From Cavia porcellus (Eukaryota; Chordata; Mammalia; Rodentia; Caviidae), in the NCBI RefSeq assembly GCF_034190915.1, contig NW_026947496.1:30190001-30254000 (forward strand): 64,000 nucleotides of DNA, read 5' to 3'. Of the stretch, positions 37,096 to 47,796 are shown one piece after another. Made by a program: the position numbers and the translations under genes. Under the pieces are notes generated by a model. That model made no database searches and was not told where the DNA came from. It saw only the letters and a list, made by a program, of their open reading frames with translations. Position 1 is the stretch's first letter; each line of letters begins with the position of its first letter.

Positions 37096-39479
37096 TACAT
37101 TTGTGTGTTTGTTATAATTATATATAAAGTTGTGTGTTTTCAGGAATACTGGAGCATGTTGTTGGACTCATTGTACCTGTATTTCATTGATGATTGTTGC
37201 ATCCGCATTCATGAGTAACGTTAAGCTGTCCTTTTCATGTATTGCAACAACCTTGTTCAGATTTTTGCATCTATGTTTTGTTAGTTTTAAAAATGAGCTT
37301 TCAAATGTTCTTTTCATATCACGTCAGCTTTTTTTACATGTAATTTTTTTCCTGAATAAATGTTTGGAATTGAATTATCTTGAGTTTGAAATTTTAGCAT
37401 ATATTTTCAGTAAAGATTATATATGGATGTTTAAATTATTTAGCACATGTATGATTTAGGTTTTATTGTTCATCATTTATTAATTTTGTGTAGCGTTCTC
37501 TTCCCCATCCTTCTCTTGGTCCAGAGGTTTGTATTTGTAATCCCATGAAGAAGTTATTGTAATTCTAGGGTTTTATTAATTCTCTATGGGGGAAGAGGCT
37601 CGAAGATGAATGAGACTGAGCATGGTGGAAAATATGTGACTGTCATGAGCTGGGCAAGGTAGGAGGCCTGAGAGCACCTCTGTGATATGCGGAGGGCAAG
37701 AAATGCAGAGAGAGTAACCTGCATAACTCAACTGAAGTAGTATCTAATATTTTGGGGTTGGTGCTTCAGCTCTGATGTACAATCTTTTTTAGGAAGTCTT
37801 CTTGAGGCTTGGTCCCAGCTGACAGCCCGCGGCGCTCCATCCTGCCTGGCTCAACCATGTTTTTCTGCGAGTAACTGGGTGGGAAACAGCAGCTGTCACC
37901 TTGCTTCAGGGATTACACATCGGTTCCTCAGCCAGTCCAATTTATATCGCTTACAACTAATGGAAGGGACAAAGAAAATGCTTGGCCAGCTCTGTACACA
38001 TCAATACATGGGTGCCTTGGGTGGTTTCCCACAGCTTTAAGAAATTGTATTAGTTTTAGAAAATTGTATTTTTTCAAGTAGTTAAGTCATTACATTTTAA
38101 AGTTCATGGGAAGAGTGTGCTCAGTATTCTCATTCATTACTTTTAATGTTGGAAGTAATTCTGGACATATTTTATAATATAAATTAACTTTTTAATAAGT
38201 GACTAAATGTCACTTATTAAAGTCACTTATTAAAAAAAATTTGTCACCAAATGTTTCCAAAAACACACTAAAAAGTCATCCACTAAAGCATGTAGTCCCT
38301 ACCTTGTCTATTTGCCCTAGTCTATCTAATGTACTGTCACACAGTTTTCTTTTAAAAGTATAACTTTTTATTTTTCTTTATATAAATAGCAGAACAGAGG
38401 ACTGATTTTGTGGGAAAATTCCCAAGCCAAGCGAAACCAGACCCATGCCAGATAGAAGACTCTTTGCAAGGAGCTAAGAAGGCAGCAAGATAATTCCACA
38501 AAGGCAATAGTCCTGAATTAGGGCGGAGTTTAGTCAGTATAGCATTTAGAAGCAGGAGGTACAAAGCAAGTGACAAAATGTCACATGATTGGTTACATAC
38601 ATTGAGTCATATATTGACAGACAGGCTAGTCTCAAAACAATAAAAACACTCTGGGAGCAAGGGAAGGGGCTCTTACAGAACAATGACCGTTAAGGGCATC
38701 CTCAGATCAGCCCAGGGTGCCTTAAGGTATAGGCAGTGCTCGAACTCAGAGCTAATCAGAGGTATGCAGCTGGGCTGTAGAAACTGTCAAGGTCAATTGA
38801 ATTTAACAGAAACAGCAGAACAGTAACTTGATCAGAGACCTCTAATTCATCATGAAATATCTGTTTGTTATTTTACTCTATGATTGTGCCTCATGAGGAG
38901 ATAGGAGGTGAGAGTGTCTGTGTCCCTTGCTCCCAATGTTGTTGTGGCTGGCCCCAGCTTTTTGCAACCTGCACAGGACAGGAAAGTAGTCAAAACTGCC
39001 AAATACTAGTCACAGCATAGAGTGAAGCACAAGTGACAACCAAAATACTGACCTGATGAGGATGAAATCCATGCCCAAGAAGAGTTTCTTCCCAGGACTA
39101 AATTGTTACCCTACCACAGAAAGTAAGAGAGAGAAACGCTAGAGGGTCAGGCTTGGGAAGAGTGACGGCTAAGCAGAGATCTCCTGATAACCCCTGAGAA
39201 GATTAAAGCCAGATCAGGAGGAGCCTGTATTCTATGGTGGGAAGCCAGGTTTCATGGGTGTAATCTTCAGAGGATGTGAACCTCAAGAAGATGGCATGTA
39301 GTCCAGTGGCACAGTTGCGGTTTTACACTGCCAGCCACACCCAGTAGAAGTCAGTGGTCTGAATTGTAGGGTAATATCTTGGTGACCTAAGTGTCTTCAC
39401 TAAACTCATAGACTTCTTTGCTCTAGTTAAGGGTTAGGGTTAGAGTGGTTCTTTGGATTTGTCAGAATCCAATTGGACA
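37096..39479. other. Mostly unrecognised; possible LTR near 38340-38900
   Basis: The 38340-38900 stretch has LTR-like composition but no ends that I can define. A short run of telomere-like repeats ('gggttagggttagag') occurs at about 39430. I see no gene. Confidence 0.4.
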
Positions 39480-39630
39480 AATATGGCAATACACACCTAT
39501 AATTCCAGCATTTGGGAGGCTGAGGCAAGATGATCACTGCAAGTTTGAGGCCAGCCTGGGCTACTTAGTGGGTTCAAGGGCAGTCTGGACTACATAGTGA
39601 AAAACCTATCTCAAAAAGACCAAAAAAATT
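39480..39630 (+). mobile_element. B1-like SINE
   Basis: A sense copy: 'caatacacacctataattcc', 'gggaggctgaggcaaga', 'gaggccagcctgggctac', ending 'ctatctcaaaaagacc'. Confidence 0.85.
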
Positions 39631-39939
39631 TTTTTTGAAAAAGAAACTAGTTGATATTTCCTGTTATTATTATCTCCCAGTTTACTATGATTGCCAAGGT
39701 GACATGGTTGTTACTGTCAATTGGTTTTCTTTGTATGCCAATGTGTAGACTACCTGGGCAACATCAGCATTACTACGACTTACTCCTGAAGAGCCAGTTC
39801 TGAGCCAAAGAAGCTGTAAATTGTAGCACAAAATGCAAACAAAAAAATAGAAAAGTGAAAAGACAAGGCAACCGTATGCCTCCTCCAAACTTTCCCCAAA
39901 CCAGTTCACAGAGCACTGAATGAGAGGAAATCATAAATA

Positions 39940-41130
39940 CACAGGGTGTCAATGGAGTTAAAACAGTTCAACAAGGTGAACTTAAAAAAGACATAATAAA
40001 TAAATAAATTAGATAACAACCCTAATGAAACAAATGATCAGTGAGTCTAGAGAAGACACTGATAAAAATTTGTGGAGATGAAGAAAGAGATGCAAAACAT
40101 GAATGCACAGCATACAAAAGAATGGAAATCCAGCAAATAGTTTCAAAAAGAAATTCACAAGATTAAAAATACAATTGAAAGTACGGACAGCAGAAGCTAC
40201 CAATGTGAGGCCAGAGTGTCAGATCTAAAGGACAGGACTCATGATCAGTTAATGATCATTTAATGAGAGATACCTTAAAAACAACAAGAGAACATGAAAA
40301 ATGGATCCAACCCCTGTTAGATGACTCAAAGAAGACTAATATAAGCCACTTGGAATTACTGAGAAGCCAGAAGACAGCACGAGGGGCATAAAAATTTATT
40401 TTTAGAATTAATAGAAAACTTTTCAGACATGGAAAAAGAATTGAAAATATAGATATGTAAGCCATATAGAACAATGAATAGTCATGATCAGGAAAAAAAA
40501 CCAACACGACGTGTGCTAATCAAAATATCAGAAATCCAACAAAAGTACAGAATCCTAAAGACTGCTAGAGAAAAGCAATAAATCATCTATAAAAGAAAAT
40601 GTTTCAAAAACAACTTCCAACCTAGACATATATCTTGCAATATTTTTTTAATTGATGGAGAAATAAGACGTTTCAACATTGAAAAATACTTGAAGAAATT
40701 CATGACCACTAAACCAAGACTACAAAAAAAAAAAAATTCCCAAGGATATGCTAGAAAGAATCAATGACGTGAACAATTTCAAAAACTCTAATACAATGAA
40801 CAAACATCAGGAAAGGCTAGCAATTAAGTAGAAGGTAAAAAAAATCAAAACAGCAACAGTAAAATGATACGACAAAAATAAGTCAATACCCATCACTTAC
40901 AAGTATCAATGTAAATAGATTCAGTTTGCCAATCAAAGGACACAGATTAACAGAATAGATCAAAAACAAAATCCAGCAGTGTGCTGTGTACAAGAAGCAC
41001 ATTTACCATGAAAAGAAATTTATAGACAAAACAAACAAAAAACTGAAAAAAATAAACCAAAAATGGAAAACAATGTTTCATACAACATGAACCTAAAGAC
41101 AAACGAGAGTAACTATCTGATTTTAATGTG
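39940..41130 (+). mobile_element. Old L1, ORF1 and start of ORF2
   Basis: This is decayed L1 sequence in plus orientation. 40500-40740 resembles the ORF1 RRM/C-terminal part ('atcaaaatatcagaaatcca', 'actgctagagaaaagc'). 40890-41125 resembles the ORF2 endonuclease start ('atcaatgtaaatagattcag', 'tgctgtgtacaagaagcaca', 'ggaaaacaatgtttcatac'). The presence of ORF2 sequence separates it from the HAL1-like family. It is truncated before RT. Confidence 0.75.
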
Positions 41131-42150
41131 AGGAGGGGATTTGGGAACATTATCTTAGGAATGCTTCCACTGGATTATGGTGCACTTACTGTTCATCCAT
41201 CTCAGATTTAGAAATAGCATGGTGTTATTTTATGACGAATGTGAATGATGCAGGAGGAATGTAACCCCAGCCTAGTAGATGTCAGATGTGCTGAGTTCAT
41301 GTCCACTGAATGCAAAGAATGAATTCCAAGAGACAACGGGGGTTCCGAGTACAAAGGTTTATTGAGAGACAGCTCCTGAGAGACAGGAGGGGACCTGAAA
41401 GTGGTTGCCAGTGAGGCCCTTTGTCTGGGGTAATTTATATAGCAAAGTCACAATGTGGTTACTAATGGGTCAAACTATAATCACGCTATAGAATTAAGAA
41501 TCCAGTACAGCTGCTTAGCTAATATTGATCCAATAAGGAAACAGATCACATAACAAAGGTACATGTGTAGGGCCAGAGAGTCAGAGGAAGGAAAAAGGAT
41601 AAAACAGGATATCATTAAGCTTTATAAAGAAATTAATAGGAAAAGGCAGCTTTTTCCTCTGCATTTAGACTCCAACAATTAGAAAGACAAAGGTAAAGAG
41701 GGAGAGAAACTAGACCCAGAAAGGGATCAGATAACACAATTAACACAAGAATTTAGCAAAAAGAGTTAGCAGGCAAAACAGAGATGTAGTCAGAAATACA
41801 GAAAGCCTGGGTAACCAGCCTCCTCACCCACCTCTGATGAAACACTGTTTCCCCAGATGTCATGGTAAGAATGAAGGCGTTTTGGGTAAACTTGGGTCCA
41901 GATGTTGTGGTCACACACCTGAGCAATGGATGCCTATCTGGAATTACTGGACCAGAACGTGCTAATTTCAGAGCATTCCAATTTATTGTTTATGCCTTAG
42001 TGATATAGGGGAACAAAACTCCCAACCTACTATATGTCTGGTGTAAATTCTTGTTCTTTCAAATTGAAGAATAAATTTTAGGAACAATGGAGGTTAAGAA
42101 TAGAATATATTTATTGAGAGAAAAAAGCTTCTGTCTGAGAGAGACAAAAG

Positions 42151-43228
42151 TGATAGAACTGTGGGGGGAAGGAAGAGGAGGACCAGCGGTGGCTGAAAAG
42201 ATAAGAAGTATGAAATATAAATAACCTTTATTTTGGGAATGCGGGGAGAGACACCCCGACTCCCTGGGGGGTGGCATCTCCACCCCCGGGCCGGCGATCT
42301 CTCCTTGGAACACATGGAGTGAGGCACATAAGTAGCCTCGGCTTGGGGTGGAACCTAAGGGGGCATTAGGGATGCACAGGTAGCCCATTGGTCTTAGTTT
42401 GGCGCCAGAGGCAATTCCTAAGGGTGGGGGAGATAGGAGCTCCTTGACTTTATTATTTTTTTTTTATTTAAAGAAAAGGAAACAAAAAAAATACATGGAG
42501 ATAAAAAAAAAAAAGGGTAGAAATAATACAAAATTACAGACAAACGAACGGTAAGAAATTGCCCGTTGATAAGTTACACATTGTCATCTTAGAAATAGCT
42601 GTTCAGGTTATAGAATTAAAGTATTTAGAATGTCATTCAAAAAGTGACCCTACAAACCATTCTGCTCTATGATCGAACATAAGCTCAGTAATATGATTAT
42701 CAGTCCTACACATTTGTTTTACATCTCAAAGAGGGTAAGATTAAACATATCAAAACAGAACAGAACATTTAAAAAAAAACAATTTAAAGAAATACAGATT
42801 TCAAAGCAAGTCCACTGGAGATCTTCATTATCTAACTGTCTCTAGTTTCTTACAAATAGTTGTCCCTATCTTCACCCACTTTATATACTTATTGCATATT
42901 ATAGAACTAATCAAATCATTACAGGATGATGAAGTCTTTTTAGGTCCTCAAATTCCAAATTAGGGAAGACAATAGTAACTACCATCGCATCTCTCATTCT
43001 CTTTGTGATAGCCGTCCCCATCTCTACATATGCTGAAGTTGAACTCAAGAAACCAGTCCAATGTCATTCTAATCAGCGAACAATAGATTGCTATAATTTA
43101 TATTATAATGATACAAAATAAGCCTCGGGTTTCTCAGTGTCTCTTCCTCAGAGTATCTGTAAGGTGGACAAATTATAGCTTCTTGACTTTACCGGCTACA
43201 GTATCCGGCCGGGGCCAAAACCCTTTCA
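42151..43228 (-). mobile_element. Solo LTR (same family as 36681-37090) with a nested HAL1 fragment
   Basis: TG...CA ends ('tgatagaactg' ... 'ccctttca') with a perfect 5-bp duplication, aaaag (42146-42150 and 43229-43233). The LTR sequence is 42151-42452 plus 43192-43228, after removing the nested 42453-43176 insert and one copy of its target duplication. It is itself inserted into an older LTR-like sequence. Confidence 0.82.
42453..43176 (-). mobile_element. HAL1-like 3' fragment, 5'-truncated
   Basis: The minus-strand 3' end is 'ctttaaataaa' plus A-run. The body matches copy D 3' sequence ('ttgtcatcttagaaatagct' against 'ttgtcatcttagaaataatt'). The flanks are agctccttgacttta (42438-42452) and agcttcttgacttta (43177-43191), 14 of 15 identical. 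It is a classic 5'-truncated, target-primed insertion. Confidence 0.88.
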
Positions 43229-43864
43229 AAAAGGGGTCCTGAGTGGGTTGCCAAAGACTGTCTTTTAAAGGGACTTTTATAGAGCTAAATCATGGGTGAG
43301 ATGGTTTTAAGATGGGCAAAACTGGGAACTCACAAGGTAGGTGGCATAAGGTGGGACAGAACTGTGGTCAATCAATATGATCAATTTCTCAGGTAAAGTT
43401 GATTAAATTGGGAACAAATGGAGAAGTCACATCGCAGGCGGGCATGGTTAAAGTACACTGACTCTTCCCGTAGAAGACTCCTGGTTTCCTCAGGCTGATA
43501 GAGACCTATTATAGTATCAGTCCTTAGAATGTGGCTGCATCTAGTTGACCTTTTGTCTGGCCCACAGTGGCAGAAGTCTGTCTCCCCTACGGTAGAAAGT
43601 ACCTGGTCTTCCCTGGCTCCTTCAAGGACCTAGCTCTATCTGGCTGCCTATAATATTTCTATCTAACTCAGTGGCCTGTAATATTAGGGAGGCCTGAAGG
43701 CCTGACTGTTGTATCTCTACTCTGAGATCTGTCCTCAGATATGCCTCTGGCCAGTTTTGATGTCTTTATCTTTCTGCTGACCCTCTTGACAGGCCAGTTC
43801 TTCTCTGATCACATATTAATTTCTGTCTAACTTAGCTATCTATAATATTTTGTCTTTCAGAGGG

Positions 43865-44572
43865 TGTCGGTGTCGCTCCCGGCCGGCAGGAAGAACACGC
43901 AACAATATCTGGCGGTGGTCAGGCTTTTCTTTATTCTCTCCTTATACAGTCTGCCCCGAAGCCTCTACCGGTCCGCTCTCCGTGGCTCCTTCCGTGCTTC
44001 TTTCTCTACAGCCTGTCCCGAAGCCTCTACCGGTCCGCTCTCCGCGGCTCCTTCCATGCTTCTTCTCTACAGTCTGCCCCGAAGCCTCTACCGGTCCGCT
44101 CTCCGCGGCTCCTTCCGTGCTTCTTTTTCTACAGTCTGTCCCGAAGCCTCTACTGGTCCGCTCTCCGCGGCTCCTTCCGTGCTTCTTCTCTACAGTCTGT
44201 CCCGAAGCCTCTACCGGTCCGCTCTCCGCGGCTCCTTCCGTGCTTCTTCTCTACAGTCTGTCCCGAAGCCTCTACCGGTCCGCTCTCTGCGGCTCCTTCC
44301 GTGCTTCTTCTCTCGTGGCGGGAGAGGCACTCACTTTTATAGGGTTACAGTGGCCAATCAGTTCAAAGCGCGCGATGCGGGCTGATTGGCTAACATCAGT
44401 TGTTGCTAGGCAGACTATCTTACAGAGCGGGTTGTTTACCAAGCAGGAAGCAGGAGACAAGCGCCATCTTAGCACACTCGATGGGAGGGGTAATCTAGCT
44501 CAGGCTTTGCTCTTTCCTACAGGCCTCACGTCCGCCAAGTAAGGTGACCGGGCTCAGCCGCGGCTCCCAACA
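43865..44572 (-). repeat. 3' LTR of outer ERV, with six 61-bp tandem units
   Basis: 708 bp, TG...CA. Six head-to-tail units of about 61 bp (about 43940-44320, each containing 'gaagcctctaccggtccgct' or a one-base variant) lie in the R/U5-like part. A TATA box is at about 44335 on the minus strand (cctataaaag). A CCAAT-like motif ('gccaatca') occurs on both strands nearby. The arginine/serine-rich open frames here are repeat artefacts. Confidence 0.92.
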
Positions 44573-44912
44573 TCTCCCCCTATTTTATTTTACAAGAACG
44601 AGCGCATCGCAGCCCGTCCTGGATCGAGCGTAGAGGCCTACGCCCTGTATCTGAGGCCCACCGCAGGCCTTTGGGTTGGAACCCGGGTGGCCGTCCCAGG
44701 GTCCACCAAGGCCTTGAGGCCCTCGTCCTTTTTTCCAGGGCCAGGAATGAACTGGACGGAACCTGGATGCACATAGGCATGCGCTCATGCCACTCCGTGT
44801 GATCCCCTCTGGAGAGGCATGTAGATTCGGGGCGGAATCTAGCGATCCAGCGGCTTTCGTGCGATGTGGGGTAGGGCCTGGCTTAGGTCGCGTCATGCTG
44901 GGGAGGCACGCT

Positions 44913-45384
44913 TGTTGGGAGCCGCAGCCCCGAGCCCGGTCGCCTTACTTGGCGGACGTGAGGCCTGTAGTAAAGAGTGAAGCCTGAGGTAGATTACCCC
45001 TCCCATCGAACACGTTAGTTTCCTGCTTACCGCGTAAACAACCCGCTCAACAATATAGTCTGCCTGGCAACTGATGATGTTAGCCAATCAGCTTGCCTTG
45101 CTTACTTTAACATGATTGGACACTGTACCCGTATATATACCGGTGCCACCCCTGGGAGGAAGTAGAAGCCAGGTAGAAGCCCGGAAGTAGAGGAGCCGCG
45201 GAGAGCGGACCGATAGAGGCTTCGGAGTGAAGCCCAAAAGGAGCCGCGGGGAGCGGACCAAAGGAGGCTTCAGCTGGGAGAACCCAGGGCAGGCTGTACG
45301 GAGAAGGAAAATAAAAAAGAAAAGGTTGTCCACTACCAGACTTTGTCGTGTGTCCTTCCTGCCGGCCGGGAGCGGACATCGACA
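44913..45384 (+). repeat. 5' LTR of inner ERV
   Basis: Starts tgttgggagccgc, ends gacatcgaca. CCAAT motif at 45081-45090, TATA box 'gtatatatac' at 45131-45140, poly(A) signal aataaa at 45310-45315. Two diverged GC-rich units ('ggagccgcggagagcgg', 'ggagccgcggggagcgg') correspond to the 61-bp repeat of the outer LTR. Confidence 0.95.
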
Positions 45385-45386
45385 TT

Positions 45387-45404
45387 TGGAGGCCCGCCCG
45401 GGGA
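45387..45404 (+). promoter_or_regulatory. Primer-binding site of inner ERV
   Basis: TGGAGGCCCGCCCGGGGA begins two bases after the 5' LTR. The TGGAGGC start fits some tRNA-Thr 3' ends, the closest having about 14 of 18 matches from memory. It differs from the outer element's site, so the two used different primers or the site has drifted. A splice-donor-like CAGGTGAG follows at about 45459. Confidence 0.6.
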
Positions 45405-45583
45405 CTGATCACCCCCGAGACGTGGAAGTGGACAACGCTCCAGTACAGAGCTGCGAGACAGGTGAGTTGGGGATAAGCCTGGGCTCTGGGTGGCGCGCAC
45501 CTACAGGGCTTTTAGACTCCCCTCAGGCTCACGCGTAAGTGGCGGATTTCTTGGGCCTCACGCGGTGAGTAACATATTAAAAA

Positions 45584-46474
45584 ATGGGAAACATGCTAGG
45601 TAGCAACACTAAGAGCAAGGGTGGTTGTGGAGAAAGCTCTCAAGAGCTTACAAAAGTACGCAGGGTATCTGAGCAGGCCCAGTCAGGGAGCTCCCGAGAG
45701 GTGTCTGTCAAGGGGAACAAGGATGCTAAGGAGGAGGACGGGGCTCTAGCCTCGGAGTCGTCTGACTCCGAGGACGAGGGAAAGTTGAATGGCAAGGAGG
45801 CCAAAGAGACCAGCTGTCAGGAGCCTAAGTCGCTCGATAAGGAGTCGCAGGGTTCTTTTCCAGCGTTGCCCCGCGAATTGCGCTCTGCTCAACCTGGTCT
45901 GCGGAGGAGTGGAGAGCTCCTGAGCGCGCCCCGGCGCGAGAGGGAGGCGAAGCCTTCCGCCCCACCTTGGGGGCCGTTTCCGGAGGCGATTCCTCGCCAC
46001 GAGGCGGCCGCCTGGGAGCTCCCTTCCCTTTCGCCAGAACAGGAAGTGATGCACGGGCCCCCATTTTCCGCCCAATCACGGCCGCCGTCTTATGCTCCGC
46101 CGCCGGCGGGTCGGTATTTTCACAGGCGGCTTTGGCAGGAGGGACGCTTGTTTCATGAGGTACATCCACCACCTGGGATAGATAGTGGCCCCTACGAGAT
46201 AATTCCTGTACAAGTAGCTATGGGCCAGGGACGCAATGTATGGGAGCCTTTTGAGATAAAGCAGATTAGAGAACTTAAAAATGCAGTTACAACCTTTGGG
46301 CCGACTGCGCCTTACACCATTGCCATGCTGGAAAATCTGTCTTCTGGACCCCTCACCCCCGAGGACTGGATTCAGCTGGCAAAGGCGTGTCTGCCCTCGG
46401 GTAGTTACACAGAGTTCTCTGCCGAGCAGGCTGAGAAAAACGCCGGTCGAGGAAATGAGGGGCTGGGAATTTAG
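45584..46474 (+). CDS. Partial class II ERV gag (296 aa), with matrix core and C-terminus missing
   Basis: A retroviral structural polyprotein fragment. It starts MGN at the position of the gag ATG, so an N-myristoylation signal is plausible. Residues 1-12 join directly to a segment homologous to the region after the matrix core of the outer element (ESSQELTKVRRVSEQAQSGSS), so about 100 matrix residues are deleted in frame. Residues 45-85 are strongly acidic. PPSY at 167-170 is a PPxY-type late-domain motif. Residues from about 205 are the capsid N-terminal domain (GRNVWEPFEIKQIRELKNAV, then FGPTAPYTIAMLENL), a beta/IAP-type signature. The last few residues come from the SINE at 46459, which ends the frame. 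The remaining capsid and nucleocapsid are absent. The frame is open, in line with the young LTRs, but the product cannot be a complete Gag. Confidence 0.88.
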   Translation: MGNMLGSNTKSKGGCGESSQELTKVRRVSEQAQSGSSREVSVKGNKDAKEEDGALASESSDSEDEGKLNGKEAKETSCQEPKSLDKESQGSFPALPRELRSAQPGLRRSGELLSAPRREREAKPSAPPWGPFPEAIPRHEAAAWELPSLSPEQEVMHGPPFSAQSRPPSYAPPPAGRYFHRRLWQEGRLFHEVHPPPGIDSGPYEIIPVQVAMGQGRNVWEPFEIKQIRELKNAVTTFGPTAPYTIAMLENLSSGPLTPEDWIQLAKACLPSGSYTEFSAEQAEKNAGRGNEGLGI

Positions 46475-46594
46475 CTCAGCGACATAAGTGCCTGCCTTGT
46501 AAACAGGCAATCGCCAGTTCGATCCCTGGTACCAATAAAAAAAAAAAAAAAAAAAAAAAAGATAAAAATAAAAAATAAAAAATAAAAAACAAAA
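46459..46594 (+). mobile_element. ID-like tRNA-SINE inside the inner ERV
   Basis: 'ggggctgggaatttagctca' to 'gttcgatccctggtacc', then about 28 A and an A-rich (ataaaaa) tail. It is close to the intact copy at 53533. I could find no flanking target duplication: the left flank is 'cgaggaaatgag' and the right flank 'gggggagtaagcc'. It interrupts gag and lies directly before integrase-derived sequence. Confidence 0.88.
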
Positions 46595-46609
46595 AGGGGG
46601 AGTAAGCCA

Positions 46610-46829
46610 AGGCCTGCCTCCAAAGGCGCGGTTATCTATGACAGGACAATGGATGGGCCCGGATCCAGTGGTCAGCTGGAACCGAGGCGCGGTTTGTGTT
46701 TTCCCACAGGAACCGGGACGAGAACCACTGTGGATACCGGAGAGACTGACACGGGCAACAAAGCCCTCGACTGAAGATCAGACCTGCCCTACTGGAGATC
46801 CATCACAGACCAACCAACAAGATGAATAG
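46610..46829 (+). pseudogene. Retroviral integrase C-terminal domain remnant (inner ERV)
   Basis: The frame reads [19 protein letters not shown], then CVFP and [10 protein letters not shown]. This is the C-terminal DNA-binding domain pattern of betaretroviral integrases (GxWxGPDPV...RG.VCVF...WIPERL). The catalytic core and the rest of pol are missing. The homologous tail in the outer element lies at about 48060-48125 on the minus strand. I base this on motif recognition, not on a search. Confidence 0.75.
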
Positions 46830-47324
46830 AAATAGCGGTAGCCCGAAATGGACAAGAAGATCCTCAGGCATATGCATGGCTTGCTCAATTGGCCCACGAC
46901 CGAGTCTAGATATGGCGGGCATCCCTCATTCTCCTCCATAAGGTGACAATACACAGCAGGGTAGGTGAGTCAATGACGGGTAAGAGCGTACTCCCCCGGT
47001 GCGACTCAACCTAAGCCAGGCCCTACCCCATATCGCACGTAAGCCGCTGGACTGTTAGATGCTGCCCAGGTCTAAATTTCTCTCCGAGGGGATTTCTTTA
47101 CGGAGAGAAAATGAGTGCAAGCTTGTGTGCATCCAGGTTCCGTCCAGTTTGTGCCTGGCCCTAGAAAAAGGACGAGGGCCTCAGGGCCTTGGCAGACCAT
47201 GGGACGGCCGACCAGGGTCTAAGCCAAGGACCTACGGTGGGCCTACACATAGGGCATAAGCCTCTGCACCCAGTCCAGGAAGGGCTACGATGCGCACATT
47301 CATAAAAAATAAAAAAGGGGGAGA
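46830..47324 (+). other. Inner ERV 3' non-coding region and polypurine tract
   Basis: No env-like frame can be recognised. The region aligns with the outer element's 3' part (44573-44906 and 47803-48060). The tract 'aaaaaagggggaga' ends directly at the 3' LTR and is the plus-strand primer site. Confidence 0.8.
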
Positions 47325-47796
47325 TGTTGGGAGCCGCAGCCCCGAGCCCGGTCGCCTTACTTGGCGGACGTGAGGCCTGTAGTAAAGAGTGAAGCCTGAG
47401 GTAGATTACCCCTCCCATCGAACACGTTAGTTTCCTGCTTACCGCGTAAACAACCCGCTCAACAATATAGTCTGCCTGGCAACTGATGATGTTAGCCAAT
47501 CAGCTTGCCTTGCTTACTTTAACATGATTGGACACTGTACCCGTATATATACCGGTGCCACCCCTGGGAGGAAGTAGAAGCCAGGTAGAAGCCCGGAAGT
47601 AGAGGAGCCGCGGAGAGCGGACCGATAGAGGCTTCAGAGTGAAGCCCAAAAGGAGCCGCGGGGAGCGGACCAAAGGAGGCTTCAGCTGGGAGAACCCAGG
47701 GCAGGCTGTACGGAGAAGGAAAATAAAAAAGAAAAGGTTGTCCACTACCAGACTTTGTCGTGTGTCCTTCCTGCCGGCCGGGAGCGGACATCGACA
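47325..47796 (+). repeat. 3' LTR of inner ERV
   Basis: 472 bp, identical in length to the 5' LTR and differing at one base (A at 47636). Confidence 0.95.

Larger units (their letters stand above)
41340..43840 (-). mobile_element. LTR-like host sequence of the LTR cluster, family unresolved
   Basis: Two antisense blocks each carry a 'tttattgagag' poly(A)-signal region, at about 41370 and 42107. They are followed by similar text ('gtcctgagtgggttgccaaa' after 43233, 'gtggttgccagtgaggcc' after 41402). They look like two related LTRs, the second broken by the 42151-43228 insertion. The ends are not defined and internal sequence is not recognised. Confidence 0.4.
44913..47796 (+). mobile_element. 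Inner class II ERV, very young, internally deleted provirus
   Basis: A plus-strand provirus inserted inside the outer one, with a perfect 6-bp duplication, cacgct (44907-44912 and 47797-47802). The LTRs are 44913-45384 and 47325-47796, both 472 bp, with a single visible difference (G at 45224, A at 47636) and no indel. The internal 1.94 kb holds a primer-binding site, leader with a splice donor, partial gag, an embedded SINE, an integrase C-terminal remnant and a polypurine tract. It is related to the outer element: leader, gag pieces, integrase tail and 3' region all align. It needed a helper for protease, RT and integrase. Confidence 0.95.

Noticed and set aside
39427..39445. Telomere-like repeats (ttaggg)
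   Set aside because: Only about two to three units; too short to claim an interstitial telomere or a fusion point.
39940..41130. Possible further member of the HAL1-like family
   Set aside because: ORF2 endonuclease-like sequence follows ORF1 here, so it is an ordinary old L1.
43850..44542. Arg/Ser/Leu-rich open frames of 170-230 codons over the outer LTR
   Set aside because: They arise from the 61-bp tandem units being readable in several frames. The unit sequence is LTR, on the wrong strand for the provirus, with no protein domain.
44787..45538. Short frames across the inner ERV 3' edge, LTR and leader
   Set aside because: They span LTR and primer-site sequence, are repeated in the 3' LTR, and have no retroviral or host domain.
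45746..46172. Antisense frames of about 110 codons opposite gag
   Set aside because: They are shadows of the GC-rich gag frame, not kept in the outer element.
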